Assembly (NCBI GenBank): GCA_934446475.1
Contig: CAKSEH010000013.1
Location: forward strand, 1-53,525
Source of the DNA: an uncultured Eubacteriales bacterium
GTDB lineage: Bacteria; Bacillota; Clostridia; Oscillospirales; Acutalibacteraceae
DNA length: 53,525 bases
Direction: 5' to 3'
Shown: piece after piece, positions 14,626 to 21,811 of the stretch
Position numbering within the stretch: position 1 is the stretch's first letter
How the letters are laid out: each line of letters starts with the position of its first letter
The notes under the pieces: model-generated
Databases searched by the model: none
Told to the model about the DNA's origin: nothing
What the model saw: the letters and a program-made list of their open reading frames with translations, nothing else
Program-made: the position numbers and the translations under genes

Positions 14626-15552
14626 ATGAAGAAATTTAATGAAATGTACGTTATCGGTATCGACCACGGATACGGGAATATGAAAACGGCGAACTGTTGT
14701 TTTCCTACCGGAGTTATGAAAAGCGATACCGAACCCGCCTTTGTCAGCGACCTGCTTGTATGGAACGGCAAGTATTATTCCATCGGAGTCGGTCATAAGG
14801 AATTTACGGCGGATAAGTTTAACGATGAGGACTATTACGTTCTTACGCTTGCCGCTATTGCCCGTGAACTCAAACGAGAGCGTATTACCGATGCCGCTGT
14901 GTTCATCGCCGCAGGACTTCCCTTAACTTGGGTTAGTGAGCAAAAGACAGATTTTAAGCAATATCTGCTTCAGCACAGCGAGATTACTTTTACTTTCCGA
15001 AATACGGAATACCGCATTAAAATCGTAGGCGCAGAAATCTATCCGCAGGGGTTTGCCGCTGTTGCCGAAAAGCTCGGTGATTTTAAGGGCGTGAATATGC
15101 TTTGTGATATTGGTAACGGCACAATGAATCTGCTTCGTATCGTAAACAAGAAACCCGATGCACAGCGTATGTTTACAGAGAAGTACGGCACTCATCAGTG
15201 CGCTTTGCTTATCCGTGAGCAAATGATGAAGGTACACCACGCCGCCCTTGATGATACCATCATTACTGAGATCTTGAAGAAAGGTACGGCAGATATTGAC
15301 GGAGAGTACCTTAACACGGTTATCAAGACCGCAAAAGAATACACCGCCGGTATCTTCCGCCGTTTGCGTGAACACGAATACGATCCGAAACTAATGAAAC
15401 TTTACGTAGTCGGCGGCGGTGGTTGCCTTATCCGCAATTTTGCCGATTACGATGCTAACCGAGTTATCATCAACGAGGATATTTGTGCTACCGCAAAGGG
15501 ATATGAGTATATGGCGCTCGTAACCCTTAACCGAAATGGCGGTGTAGTATGA
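14626..15552 (+). CDS. parM: ParM/StbA-type actin-like ATPase (plasmid segregation)
   Basis: A 308-residue actin-like protein. Phosphate-1 motif IGIDHGYGNMK, phosphate-2 motif LCDIGNGTMNLLRI, and adenosine motif YVVGGGGCLIRNF appear in the right order, with the typical connecting region containing AAGLPLTWV. Members polymerise with ATP and push apart DNA copies joined through ParR-bound centromeres. RBS AAGGAG precedes the ATG. The gene overlaps parR by four bases (ATGA). Its presence on an integrative element implies that the excised circle is actively segregated, or that the module was taken from a plasmid. Length and motifs are normal, so it is likely functional. Confidence 0.9.
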   Translation: MKKFNEMYVIGIDHGYGNMKTANCCFPTGVMKSDTEPAFVSDLLVWNGKYYSIGVGHKEFTADKFNDEDYYVLTLAAIARELKRERITDAAVFIAAGLPLTWVSEQKTDFKQYLLQHSEITFTFRNTEYRIKIVGAEIYPQGFAAVAEKLGDFKGVNMLCDIGNGTMNLLRIVNKKPDAQRMFTEKYGTHQCALLIREQMMKVHHAALDDTIITEILKKGTADIDGEYLNTVIKTAKEYTAGIFRRLREHEYDPKLMKLYVVGGGGCLIRNFADYDANRVIINEDICATAKGYEYMALVTLNRNGGVV

Positions 15553-15875
15553 GTGTTAGGAATGTAAAAATCCGCTTTAATTTAGATAAGGAAAATGACC
15601 GCAGAGCGTATGACTATCTGCAAGGCGCAGAGAAATCGTACAGCAAGGCGGTCATTTCTGCTATATGCGGATTTATGGAATTATCCGAAAGGACGGCAAC
15701 CGAAGACGCTTTCCTTGAACGGATTATATCCACCATCCGAGAGGAAGTTGGAAAAAGTAATCCTCTTGGCGGCTTATTACAATTTGTGCAGACACCATCT
15801 GTACAAACACCCGCCGAAAAAGAAAACAACGCCGAAAACGAAGAAGCGGTACTCGATTTCCTTGACAGCTTCTAA
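15549..15875 (+). CDS. parR: ParR-like centromere-binding partner of ParM
   Basis: A 108-residue small protein encoded directly after, and overlapping, the ParM-like gene. The N-terminus VKIRFNLDKENDRRAYDYL and the following SYSKAVISAIC helix look like a ribbon-helix-helix dimerisation and DNA-binding fold, and the C-terminus is acidic (EKENNAENEEAVLDFLDSF), as expected for the ParM-contacting tail of ParR. The assignment relies on gene order, size and shape; I do not see a diagnostic motif. The cognate site parC may be upstream of the operon, where the inverted repeat at 14284-14304 lies, or in 15876-16225, which shares its CGCTCCCTCAC core. Confidence 0.75.
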   Translation: MSVRNVKIRFNLDKENDRRAYDYLQGAEKSYSKAVISAICGFMELSERTATEDAFLERIISTIREEVGKSNPLGGLLQFVQTPSVQTPAEKENNAENEEAVLDFLDSF

Positions 15876-16225
15876 GGGTACACTTATTCCTGCTTTTGAC
15901 GGTATGGTGATGGCAATATCCAAAGGAATTGCCCCCACTAATACAAGTGGTTCCACTATTAAGAGAAACTAACGGCACTCACATAAAATGTGGTGCCAAT
16001 ATCGCAGATAAATGGAACTTTTGAAGGATTTGCACTGATAAGAACGGTATGAGGTCGCTCCCTCACGGTGCAAGTCACGGAGAATGGAAGATATACGCTA
16101 AAAGCGTGTGTCTTACACCGTAACAAGCAGGACATTTGTGTGCCAAATGTCGCTTGCCGCCATAAAGGTTATGGCGGACTCTTTAGGGGATACCCCCTAA
16201 TACCCCATTATGAAAGGATGATGTT
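15876..16225 (+). other. Non-coding region before mobC, candidate oriT
   Basis: About 350 bp without a clear gene, between partition and mobilization genes. It contains inverted repeats (GGCACTCACATAAAATGTGGTGCC; CTTGCCGCCATAAAGGTTATGGCGG), a GAGGTCGCTCCCTCAC segment (16051-16066) resembling in inverted sense the repeat at 14284, and GGGGATACCCCC just before mobC. Its position upstream of mobC/relaxase and its repeats fit an origin of transfer; no nic site could be identified. A 22-codon frame from ATG 15904 is present but unsupported. Confidence 0.5.
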
Positions 16226-16552
16226 ATGAAAAAACAAGATATACGGATCGTCGCCCGTGTTACCCAAAAGGAAAAAGACCGCATCAACGACCTTGCCAAA
16301 CGGTGCGGACTTTCCACAACTGAATATCTCCGTCAAAGAGCATTGGAATATGAGCCGAAGCCGCTTCCGCCCGATGCTCTTTTTCATTTCTGCGAAAGGT
16401 TGGATGCCCTTATTGAGCAACCCTTCTCTGCGGAAGTGAATACGGCGGCGCTGATATTGCTCAGAGATATATCGACGGAGCTTATCACACCGAGAAAGGA
16501 GAATATGCGCAAATGGCAACCACAGGTTTCTGGCCCGTCAGAGGACGGTTAA
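16226..16552 (+). CDS. mobC: MobC-like relaxosome accessory protein
   Basis: A 108-residue protein with the N-terminal basic segment IRIVARVTQKEKDRINDLA followed by CGLSTTEYLRQRALE, the ribbon-helix-helix pattern of MobC proteins that help the relaxase melt and nick oriT. The C-terminal part is helical. A GAAAGGATG-type RBS is upstream. Its end overlaps the relaxase gene by 40 bases, which supports co-production in a relaxosome. The proposed oriT lies immediately upstream. The family resemblance is good; specificity is unknown. Confidence 0.88.
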   Translation: MKKQDIRIVARVTQKEKDRINDLAKRCGLSTTEYLRQRALEYEPKPLPPDALFHFCERLDALIEQPFSAEVNTAALILLRDISTELITPRKENMRKWQPQVSGPSEDG

Positions 16553-17886
16553 AGGAAGTAATCGACTACGCCAACAATCCTGACAAAACCACCGCCAAAG
16601 AATATCTTGATGAAGATCTGTATGCCGCCATCCGCTATGTGGAGAACGATGATAAAACCGACCAAACGATGTTTGTATCGGCCATCAACTGTTCCAAGCA
16701 CAACGCCTATAACGAAATAATTGCCGTAAAGCGCCGCTTCGGTGAACGTGGTAAAAATATCGCTTATCACGGATATCAGAGTTTTGCCGCAGGCGAGGTC
16801 ACACCAGCCGAAGCACACGCCATCGGAATGGAAACCGCACGGAAGATGTGGGGAGCAAGGTATCAGGTGGTAGTCACTACCCACCTTAATACCGATAACA
16901 TCCACAACCATTTTGTTATCAATAGTGTTTCCTTTGTAGACGGCAAGAAGTTCCGTAACGGTATCGGGGATCGGCTGGAGCTTCGCAAAATCTCCGATGC
17001 CATCTGTGCCGCAAGAAACAAATCCGTTATTCAAAGCCATAAATTTTACAGCAATAAAAAGGAATATTGGATACGGAACTCCGGCAAGCTCACCCATCGG
17101 GATATGCTGCGGAGGGACGTGGATGAAGCACTTTCCAAATGCTGTACCTTTAAGGATATGGAATATTACCTTAAATGCCTTGGCTACCGCTTTGAACGTG
17201 ACTTCCGCTATGAACACCCGTCTGTAATTGCAGATGGATGGAAACGGGCGGTGCGCATTACAAGTCTTGGAGAGAATTATTCACGAGAAGCAATGCGGCA
17301 AAAACTTGTTGCAAACCAACGCCTGCCCGAACTATATGTGCTGATAACACCCAAATGGAAACGTGCGCCGCTGCTTAACTTTGAATACCAACTGCGGCAA
17401 GCGCAACGAAAGGACACCGTGCAACTGCTATTTGAGGTCATTATAGAACTTATAAAAATATGCACGGGTAACAATGTTCAAGAAACGGACAACCGACCAC
17501 TCTCACCGATGATGCGGGCAGAGGTACAGAAGTTAGATAAATATATCGAAGAATACAAGTTCCTTTGCGACAACCACATTGAGTCGCCAAAGGAGCTTTT
17601 GTCTTTTCAAGAAAACTTATCTGCCCGTATCTCCGAATTGGAGCAGGAACGGTATGCTCTGCGGTTAAAACTGCGCCGTGTAAAAACACCCGAAGAAGAT
17701 GTCGCATTAAAGGCACAGGCAAAGGAACTGACCAAGCAGATTACGCCTTTAAGAAAAGAATTAAAAGTCGCCCTGCGCATTGAGGAACATATTCCGAGAA
17801 TTAAGGAACTCCTTGATGCCGAGCGCAATATCGAACTGAAACACAACGGTTTAGTAAAAAAGAAAGAACGAGGTTATGAACGATGA
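16513..17886 (+). CDS. Relaxase, MobA/VirD2 (MOBP) type
   Basis: A 457-residue DNA-nicking transesterase. The N-terminal relaxase domain has the early conserved Tyr region (RGRLKEVIDYANNP), NCSKHNAYNEI, and the metal-binding histidine motif DNIHNHFVINSVSF, which matches the HxHxxxN-like motif III of MOBP enzymes. After residue 330 the protein is mostly charged coiled coil (ISELEQERYALRLKLRR). It nicks oriT and leads the strand into a recipient using another element's type IV secretion system, as none is encoded here. TnpZ of Tn4451 is its functional counterpart. The 3' end overlaps the ParB-like gene by four bases. Confidence 0.92.
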   Translation: MATTGFWPVRGRLKEVIDYANNPDKTTAKEYLDEDLYAAIRYVENDDKTDQTMFVSAINCSKHNAYNEIIAVKRRFGERGKNIAYHGYQSFAAGEVTPAEAHAIGMETARKMWGARYQVVVTTHLNTDNIHNHFVINSVSFVDGKKFRNGIGDRLELRKISDAICAARNKSVIQSHKFYSNKKEYWIRNSGKLTHRDMLRRDVDEALSKCCTFKDMEYYLKCLGYRFERDFRYEHPSVIADGWKRAVRITSLGENYSREAMRQKLVANQRLPELYVLITPKWKRAPLLNFEYQLRQAQRKDTVQLLFEVIIELIKICTGNNVQETDNRPLSPMMRAEVQKLDKYIEEYKFLCDNHIESPKELLSFQENLSARISELEQERYALRLKLRRVKTPEEDVALKAQAKELTKQITPLRKELKVALRIEEHIPRIKELLDAERNIELKHNGLVKKKERGYER

Positions 17887-18743
17887 AAAATACTAAGAAA
17901 AATATCTTTATTGAGAAATTACACCCCTTTGAGAACCACCCCTACAAGGTGCAGGACAACAAGGAAATGGAAAGCCTTGCCGAAAGCATTAAGTCACACG
18001 GCGTTGTATCTCCCATCATAGTCCGACCTTTAGAAAACACCACAGACGAATATGAAATCATATCCGGTCACAGACGGGTTATGGCAAGCAGAAAGGCAGG
18101 GATTACAGAAGTCCCTGCCTTAATTGTTTCCCTTGACCGTGATGCGGCGGCAATCGTGCTTGTGGACAGCAACCTGCACCGAGAGCATATTTTACCGTCT
18201 GAAAAAGCCTTTGCTTACAAGATGAAACTTGAAGCAATGAAGCATCAGGGTTGGCGTTCAGATTTAACTTCCGACCAACTTGGTGGGAAGTTGGAAACTG
18301 CCGACCTTGTAGGCGCAGAAACGGGCGATAGCAAAAATCAAGTCCGCCGTTATATCCGCCTTACCAACCTTATCCCCGAAATTCTGCAATATGTGGATGA
18401 CGGGCGCATTTCATTCACTCCTGCCGTGGAGCTTTCCTATCTCAATGAGCAGGAGCAGTATGACCTTTTGGAGCAAATAGAACTGAACGATTGCACCCCG
18501 TCACTTTCGCAGGCTTGCCGCTTTAAGAAGCTAAGCCAAGAGGAAGGTCTGACTCCCGAAGTGATCGCCACCGTTATGAGCGAAGAAAAAGCCAATCAGC
18601 GGGAAATGTTCAAAGTTCCGATGGAGCGTATTCGCCAATATGTCCCTAACGCCAATGCGAAGCAGGCTGAGGATTTTGTTTTGAAGGCTTGTGAGCATTA
18701 CCGCAAATTTTTAATCCGTCAGCGTAACCGTGATGAAAGGTAA
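17883..18743 (+). CDS. ParB/Spo0J-family protein
   Basis: A 286-residue protein with the ParB N-terminal domain (LAESIKSHGVVSPIIVRPLE, then the GHRRVMASRKAG box), an AAAIVLVDSNLHRE motif, and a helix-turn-helix-containing middle part (TGDSKNQVRRYIRLTNLIPEIL). No ParA is encoded nearby, so it is probably not a standard ParABS component; element-borne solitary ParB proteins are common and may be regulators or CTP-dependent clamps. It starts inside the relaxase gene (ATGA overlap) and precedes the TnpW-like gene, which also overlaps. It thus belongs to the mobilization-integration operon. Confidence 0.88.
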   Translation: MKNTKKNIFIEKLHPFENHPYKVQDNKEMESLAESIKSHGVVSPIIVRPLENTTDEYEIISGHRRVMASRKAGITEVPALIVSLDRDAAAIVLVDSNLHREHILPSEKAFAYKMKLEAMKHQGWRSDLTSDQLGGKLETADLVGAETGDSKNQVRRYIRLTNLIPEILQYVDDGRISFTPAVELSYLNEQEQYDLLEQIELNDCTPSLSQACRFKKLSQEEGLTPEVIATVMSEEKANQREMFKVPMERIRQYVPNANAKQAEDFVLKACEHYRKFLIRQRNRDER

Positions 18744-18753
18744 GGTGAACAAA

Positions 18754-19032
18754 ATGAAGAAAATTGATGTGTTATTCGATCCAACGGCGGTTAATGTAAT
18801 ACCGTCCGAACCCATAGATGAAAATGAACCCGTTTGTCTTGCGGATTATATGATGCCCCGCAGTAATGAGCGTGTCTTTGATTACAGCAAGGTACGCCGC
18901 TTCGGTGAAGATACCTTCACTATGAAAATTGGTGGCACAACCTACGAGGTATCCACTCATTTTAATTTCAACGGCAGACAGTGCGTATTTGAACAATTTA
19001 AGGAACTGATATTGTCCGAGCAACTATTGTAA
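18754..19032 (+). CDS. TnpW-like small transposon protein
   Basis: A 92-residue protein from ATG 18754, with AAGGTGA just upstream; the frame begins earlier with GTG 18730 inside the parB end. The end part GGTTYEVSTHFNFNGRQCVFEQFKELILSE resembles the conserved C-terminal block of TnpW proteins that precede tnpX in Tn4451-like elements, while the N-terminal DENEPVCLADYMMPR block is common in such genes on clostridial elements. I am moderately sure of the family and do not know the function. It lies 88 bp before the recombinase gene and might influence its expression or activity. Confidence 0.65.
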   Translation: MKKIDVLFDPTAVNVIPSEPIDENEPVCLADYMMPRSNERVFDYSKVRRFGEDTFTMKIGGTTYEVSTHFNFNGRQCVFEQFKELILSEQLL

Positions 19033-19120
19033 TGCTCACACATTGGAAAAAGGCAATCGGGCATTGTAAAATATAATTACCCTTTTTGCAATGTCCGGTT
19101 GTCGGAAAGGAGATTATGAA

Positions 19121-20851
19121 ATGACAACTGCAAACAATATTAAAGGACAAAATATAAACAACGATTTGATTACCGCCCTCTATTGTCGTCTTTCTGTTGA
19201 AGATATAAAGGATGACAAGAACAATAAGAGACGGAATATAGACGAATCCAACAGTATCAGCAACCAAAAGCAGATTCTTTCGGACTATGCAAAAAAACAC
19301 GGATATACCAATACGATGTTTTTCGTGGATGACGGCATTTCCGGTACGAGCTTTGACCGTAGCGATTTTAACCGTATGCAACGTATGGTTGAAGAAGGTA
19401 AAATCGGTACAATCATCGTAAAAGACCTTTCCCGTTTTGGTCGTGAGCATATTGAAGGTGGTCGCCTTGCGGAAATCGTATATCCTACGCTCGGCGTTAC
19501 CTTTATATCCATTCACGAAAATGTAAATACCTCTACGGGTGAAGGTATGGAAATGATGCCGTTCTACAATATATTCAATGAATGGTATGCGGCGCAGACC
19601 TCCAAGAAAATCCGTGCGGTATGGCAATCCAAAGCAGATAACGGGAAACGCATTTCTTCTACTGTCCCTTACGGTTATGTTAGGGATGCAGAGGATAAAG
19701 AAAAATGGTTGATCGACGAACCTGCGGCGGCAGTTGTGCGAAAGATATACGAACTCTGCCTTGCAGGGCGTGGCCCATCACAGATTGCACGACAGTTGGA
19801 GAGTGAGCGTGTGTTAGTGCCTTCGGCTTACTATGAATCTGTTGGCAGAAAGCACTCGCAGAAAGTTCCGCTAAATCCGTATAATTGGGATCAGGCAACG
19901 GTTGTGGGCATTTTGGAAAACAGACAGTACACGGGATGTGCCGTCAACTTCAAAAGTACCACCGTCAGTTATAAGGTTCACAAGATAATTCATAACGCCG
20001 TTGAGGATTATCAGATTATTCCGAATATGCAGGAGCCGATCATTAGTGAAGATGTTTGGTTAAGGGTGCAGGAATTGCGGAAAAATCGCCGCCGCAATAC
20101 AGCTACGGGCAGAACAAGTCTATTTTCGGGATTGGTATTCTGCCCCGATTGCGGAGCAAAGCTTCATTTCTGTGCGGCAAAGAGCCTGAAGCCGAATCAA
20201 GAATTTTTCCGTTGTGCCAACTATAAGGACGGCAGAGGAACTTGCAAAATCCATTATATCCGCAACGTAGCGCTTGAAAAAATCGTGCTTGAAGCAATTA
20301 GCGATATGGCTGACTTTGTTCGCTGTCACGAGAGCATTTTTCTGTATATGATAGCGAAGAAAAACAAAGCAATGCAAAAGGCTGAATTTGAACGGTTGAA
20401 AAAGACGGTTGCTAACAGTAAAGTGCGCTTGGGCGAATTGGATAAGCTGATGGCAAAGTTGTACGAGGATAATGTTCTTGGTCGTGTAACCGATGATTTC
20501 TTCCAAATGATGATGAAGAATTATGAACGGGAACAAAAGGAACTCACAATGGCTGTTGCCGACGGGGAACAAGTATTACAATCCTCGGAACAGAAATCTG
20601 CTGACACAAGGCTTTTAATCCGTACTTTCAGAGAAATGACGGATATTAAGGAACTGACACCTATTATTGTGAATAAGCTGATTGAACGCATCGAAGTTCA
20701 CAACAACGATAAATCCAGCGGTCATTGCTATGTAAAAGTGGATATTTACTTCACCGGCGTAGGAATGATTTCAATCCCAAGCGAAGAAGAACTTCTTGCT
20801 ATGATGGAGGATATACGAAAGAATCCGGAGGAATACCGCCTTGCAGCATAG
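19121..20851 (+). CDS. tnpX: Large serine recombinase (TnpX-like)
   Basis: A 576-residue site-specific recombinase that would excise and integrate the element. The catalytic domain starts with TALYCRLSVED, where the Ser at about position 25 is the nucleophile; VKDLSRFGREHIEGG carries the conserved arginine region. A recombinase domain (residues about 195-300), a zinc ribbon (CPDCGAKLHFC, later FRCANYKDGRGTCK) and a coiled coil (LKKTVANSKVRLGELDKLMAK) follow. ATG 19121 has AAAGGAG eight bases before; the frame opens at 19091. It lies only 50 bp from the right inverted repeat, as expected of a TnpX-type gene. All catalytic features are present, so it looks active. Confidence 0.94.
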   Translation: MTTANNIKGQNINNDLITALYCRLSVEDIKDDKNNKRRNIDESNSISNQKQILSDYAKKHGYTNTMFFVDDGISGTSFDRSDFNRMQRMVEEGKIGTIIVKDLSRFGREHIEGGRLAEIVYPTLGVTFISIHENVNTSTGEGMEMMPFYNIFNEWYAAQTSKKIRAVWQSKADNGKRISSTVPYGYVRDAEDKEKWLIDEPAAAVVRKIYELCLAGRGPSQIARQLESERVLVPSAYYESVGRKHSQKVPLNPYNWDQATVVGILENRQYTGCAVNFKSTTVSYKVHKIIHNAVEDYQIIPNMQEPIISEDVWLRVQELRKNRRRNTATGRTSLFSGLVFCPDCGAKLHFCAAKSLKPNQEFFRCANYKDGRGTCKIHYIRNVALEKIVLEAISDMADFVRCHESIFLYMIAKKNKAMQKAEFERLKKTVANSKVRLGELDKLMAKLYEDNVLGRVTDDFFQMMMKNYEREQKELTMAVADGEQVLQSSEQKSADTRLLIRTFREMTDIKELTPIIVNKLIERIEVHNNDKSSGHCYVKVDIYFTGVGMISIPSEEELLAMMEDIRKNPEEYRLAA

Positions 20852-20860
20852 CAAAAGGAA

Positions 20861-20892
20861 ACGGTGCAACCCTTTTTACGGGGTTACACCGT
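20861..20892. terminator. Hairpin after tnpX
   Basis: ACGGTG-C-AACCC pairs with GGGGTT-A-CACCGT around a T-rich loop. No T-run follows, so it may be a weak terminator or a structural element of the right end. From 20852 to 21208 the only other features seen are the terminal repeat and the tetR promoter. Confidence 0.5.
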
Positions 20893-20901
20893 ACCTTACA
20901 T

Positions 20902-20948
20902 AAAATACTTCCTTACGTGGTCTGTCCTAAAGAAAGTCGCCGTTTTTT
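20902..20948 (-). repeat. Right terminal inverted repeat of the integrative element
   Basis: Inverted, imperfect copy of 4524-4570; read inward on the minus strand: AAAAAACGGCGACTTTC, then CCACGTAAGGAAGTATTTT. It defines the right border near 20948. Confidence 0.75.
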
Positions 20949-21136
20949 CTTCTCTTCTTTTTTCTTAATTCTTCATTTTTATATGCTCTGAAACCGCAAA
21001 ATCGGAAAGCGTCCTTAGGATGTCAGCCGACTTTATTTTTACCGTAAGCATCTGCTTAAAACATAAAAAATCGCAAGGCTTTGTTTTATCCGTATTCTCG
21101 GTTTGCAGAAAATACGGTGATACTTAAAAGGAATTC

Positions 21137-21165
21137 TTGATTTAACCGAGGGACCGTGTTATACT
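21137..21165 (+). promoter_or_regulatory. Promoter of the tetR-lipoprotein operon
   Basis: TTGATT (-35) and TATACT (-10) with a 17-bp spacer, followed by TGAATGATTAGTTAGTTATG, a partly symmetrical stretch between the -10 and the gene start that could be the repressor's operator. Confidence 0.65.
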
Positions 21166-21208
21166 GTTTATACTGAATGATTAGTTAGTTATGATTAGGA
21201 CGGTGCAT

Positions 21209-21811
21209 ATGAAAACTACCGAACAGCAACACAATGAAAAAAAGCAGGAAATTATGGAAAAGTGCTTTGAATGTTATGCCGAAAACGGCCTTACGGGCAC
21301 GGGAATAAAGTCGCTTGCGGCAGCCTGCAACTGCACAACGGGCAATCTCTATTGCTACTTTAAAAATCTTGACGAGTTGATAGTCGAATCAACGGCATAC
21401 TGTATGGCAAAGGTTGAGGACGATTTTATGGCAAAAGCTCCGAAAGACCCCAAGGATGTTGTGCGTTTTATCGAAGAAGTGCCGTATTGGACAGCAAAAG
21501 AACACGGTAAAAAATACAGGCTTATGTATCAGGTTTACACTCTTCCTAAGTATATTGAGCACGGAAAGAAGTTTTTTGAGGGCGTTAACCGAAGATATAC
21601 CGCATATGCTAAATTGTTGGAACCGAAAATCGGCATTCCGCATACTGTTATTACGCCGCTTATTTTCATATTTGTAAGAGCGTGCGTTCATTTTGCTATG
21701 TTTGAGGACGAATACTATTTAAAATCCCAAACAGAGGTGTTAAAACAGGGGGTCAACCTGTTTGCGGATAAATACCGGGCACAATACTTAAACGGAGGTA
21801 ACGGGGAATGA
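21209..21811 (+). CDS. TetR-family transcriptional regulator
   Basis: About 200 residues. The N-terminal DNA-binding domain is typical: EKCFECYAENGLTGTGIKSLAAACNCTTGNLYCYFKNLDELI, a helix-turn-helix followed by the YxYFxNKxxL-like end. The C-terminal ligand domain is helical with a hydrophobic stretch (VITPLIFIFVRACVHFAMF). AGGA lies nine bases before ATG 21209; the ATG at 21191 has no RBS. Its stop overlaps the next gene's start (ATGA), so regulator and collagen-like lipoprotein are co-transcribed and probably jointly autorepressed. The ligand is unknown. The operon sits directly outside the integrative element and may be the flank that the element was inserted next to. Confidence 0.9.
   Translation: MKTTEQQHNEKKQEIMEKCFECYAENGLTGTGIKSLAAACNCTTGNLYCYFKNLDELIVESTAYCMAKVEDDFMAKAPKDPKDVVRFIEEVPYWTAKEHGKKYRLMYQVYTLPKYIEHGKKFFEGVNRRYTAYAKLLEPKIGIPHTVITPLIFIFVRACVHFAMFEDEYYLKSQTEVLKQGVNLFADKYRAQYLNGGNGE

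Larger units (their letters stand above)
4524..20948. mobile_element. Integrative mobilizable element, TnpX/Tn4451-like (about 16.4 kb)
   Basis: Delimited by a 47-nt imperfect inverted repeat at its ends (4524-4570 and 20902-20948; shared cores AAAAAACG-CGA and CCAC-TAAGG-AGTA). The large serine recombinase is next to the right end and TnpV near the left, as in Tn4451-type transposons. It also has MobC, a relaxase, ParM/ParR, a ParB-like protein, a sigma-like regulator and an AT-rich cargo of a two-component system with lipoprotein and ABC genes. It has no type IV secretion genes, so it is mobilizable and not self-conjugative. The exact crossover dinucleotide was not determined. Confidence 0.8.

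Noticed and set aside
16030..16200. Possible group II intron boundary (GGTGCAAGTCACGG stretch)
   Set aside because: No domain V, no intron-encoded protein and no conserved 5' end were found. The region fits better as oriT with inverted repeats.
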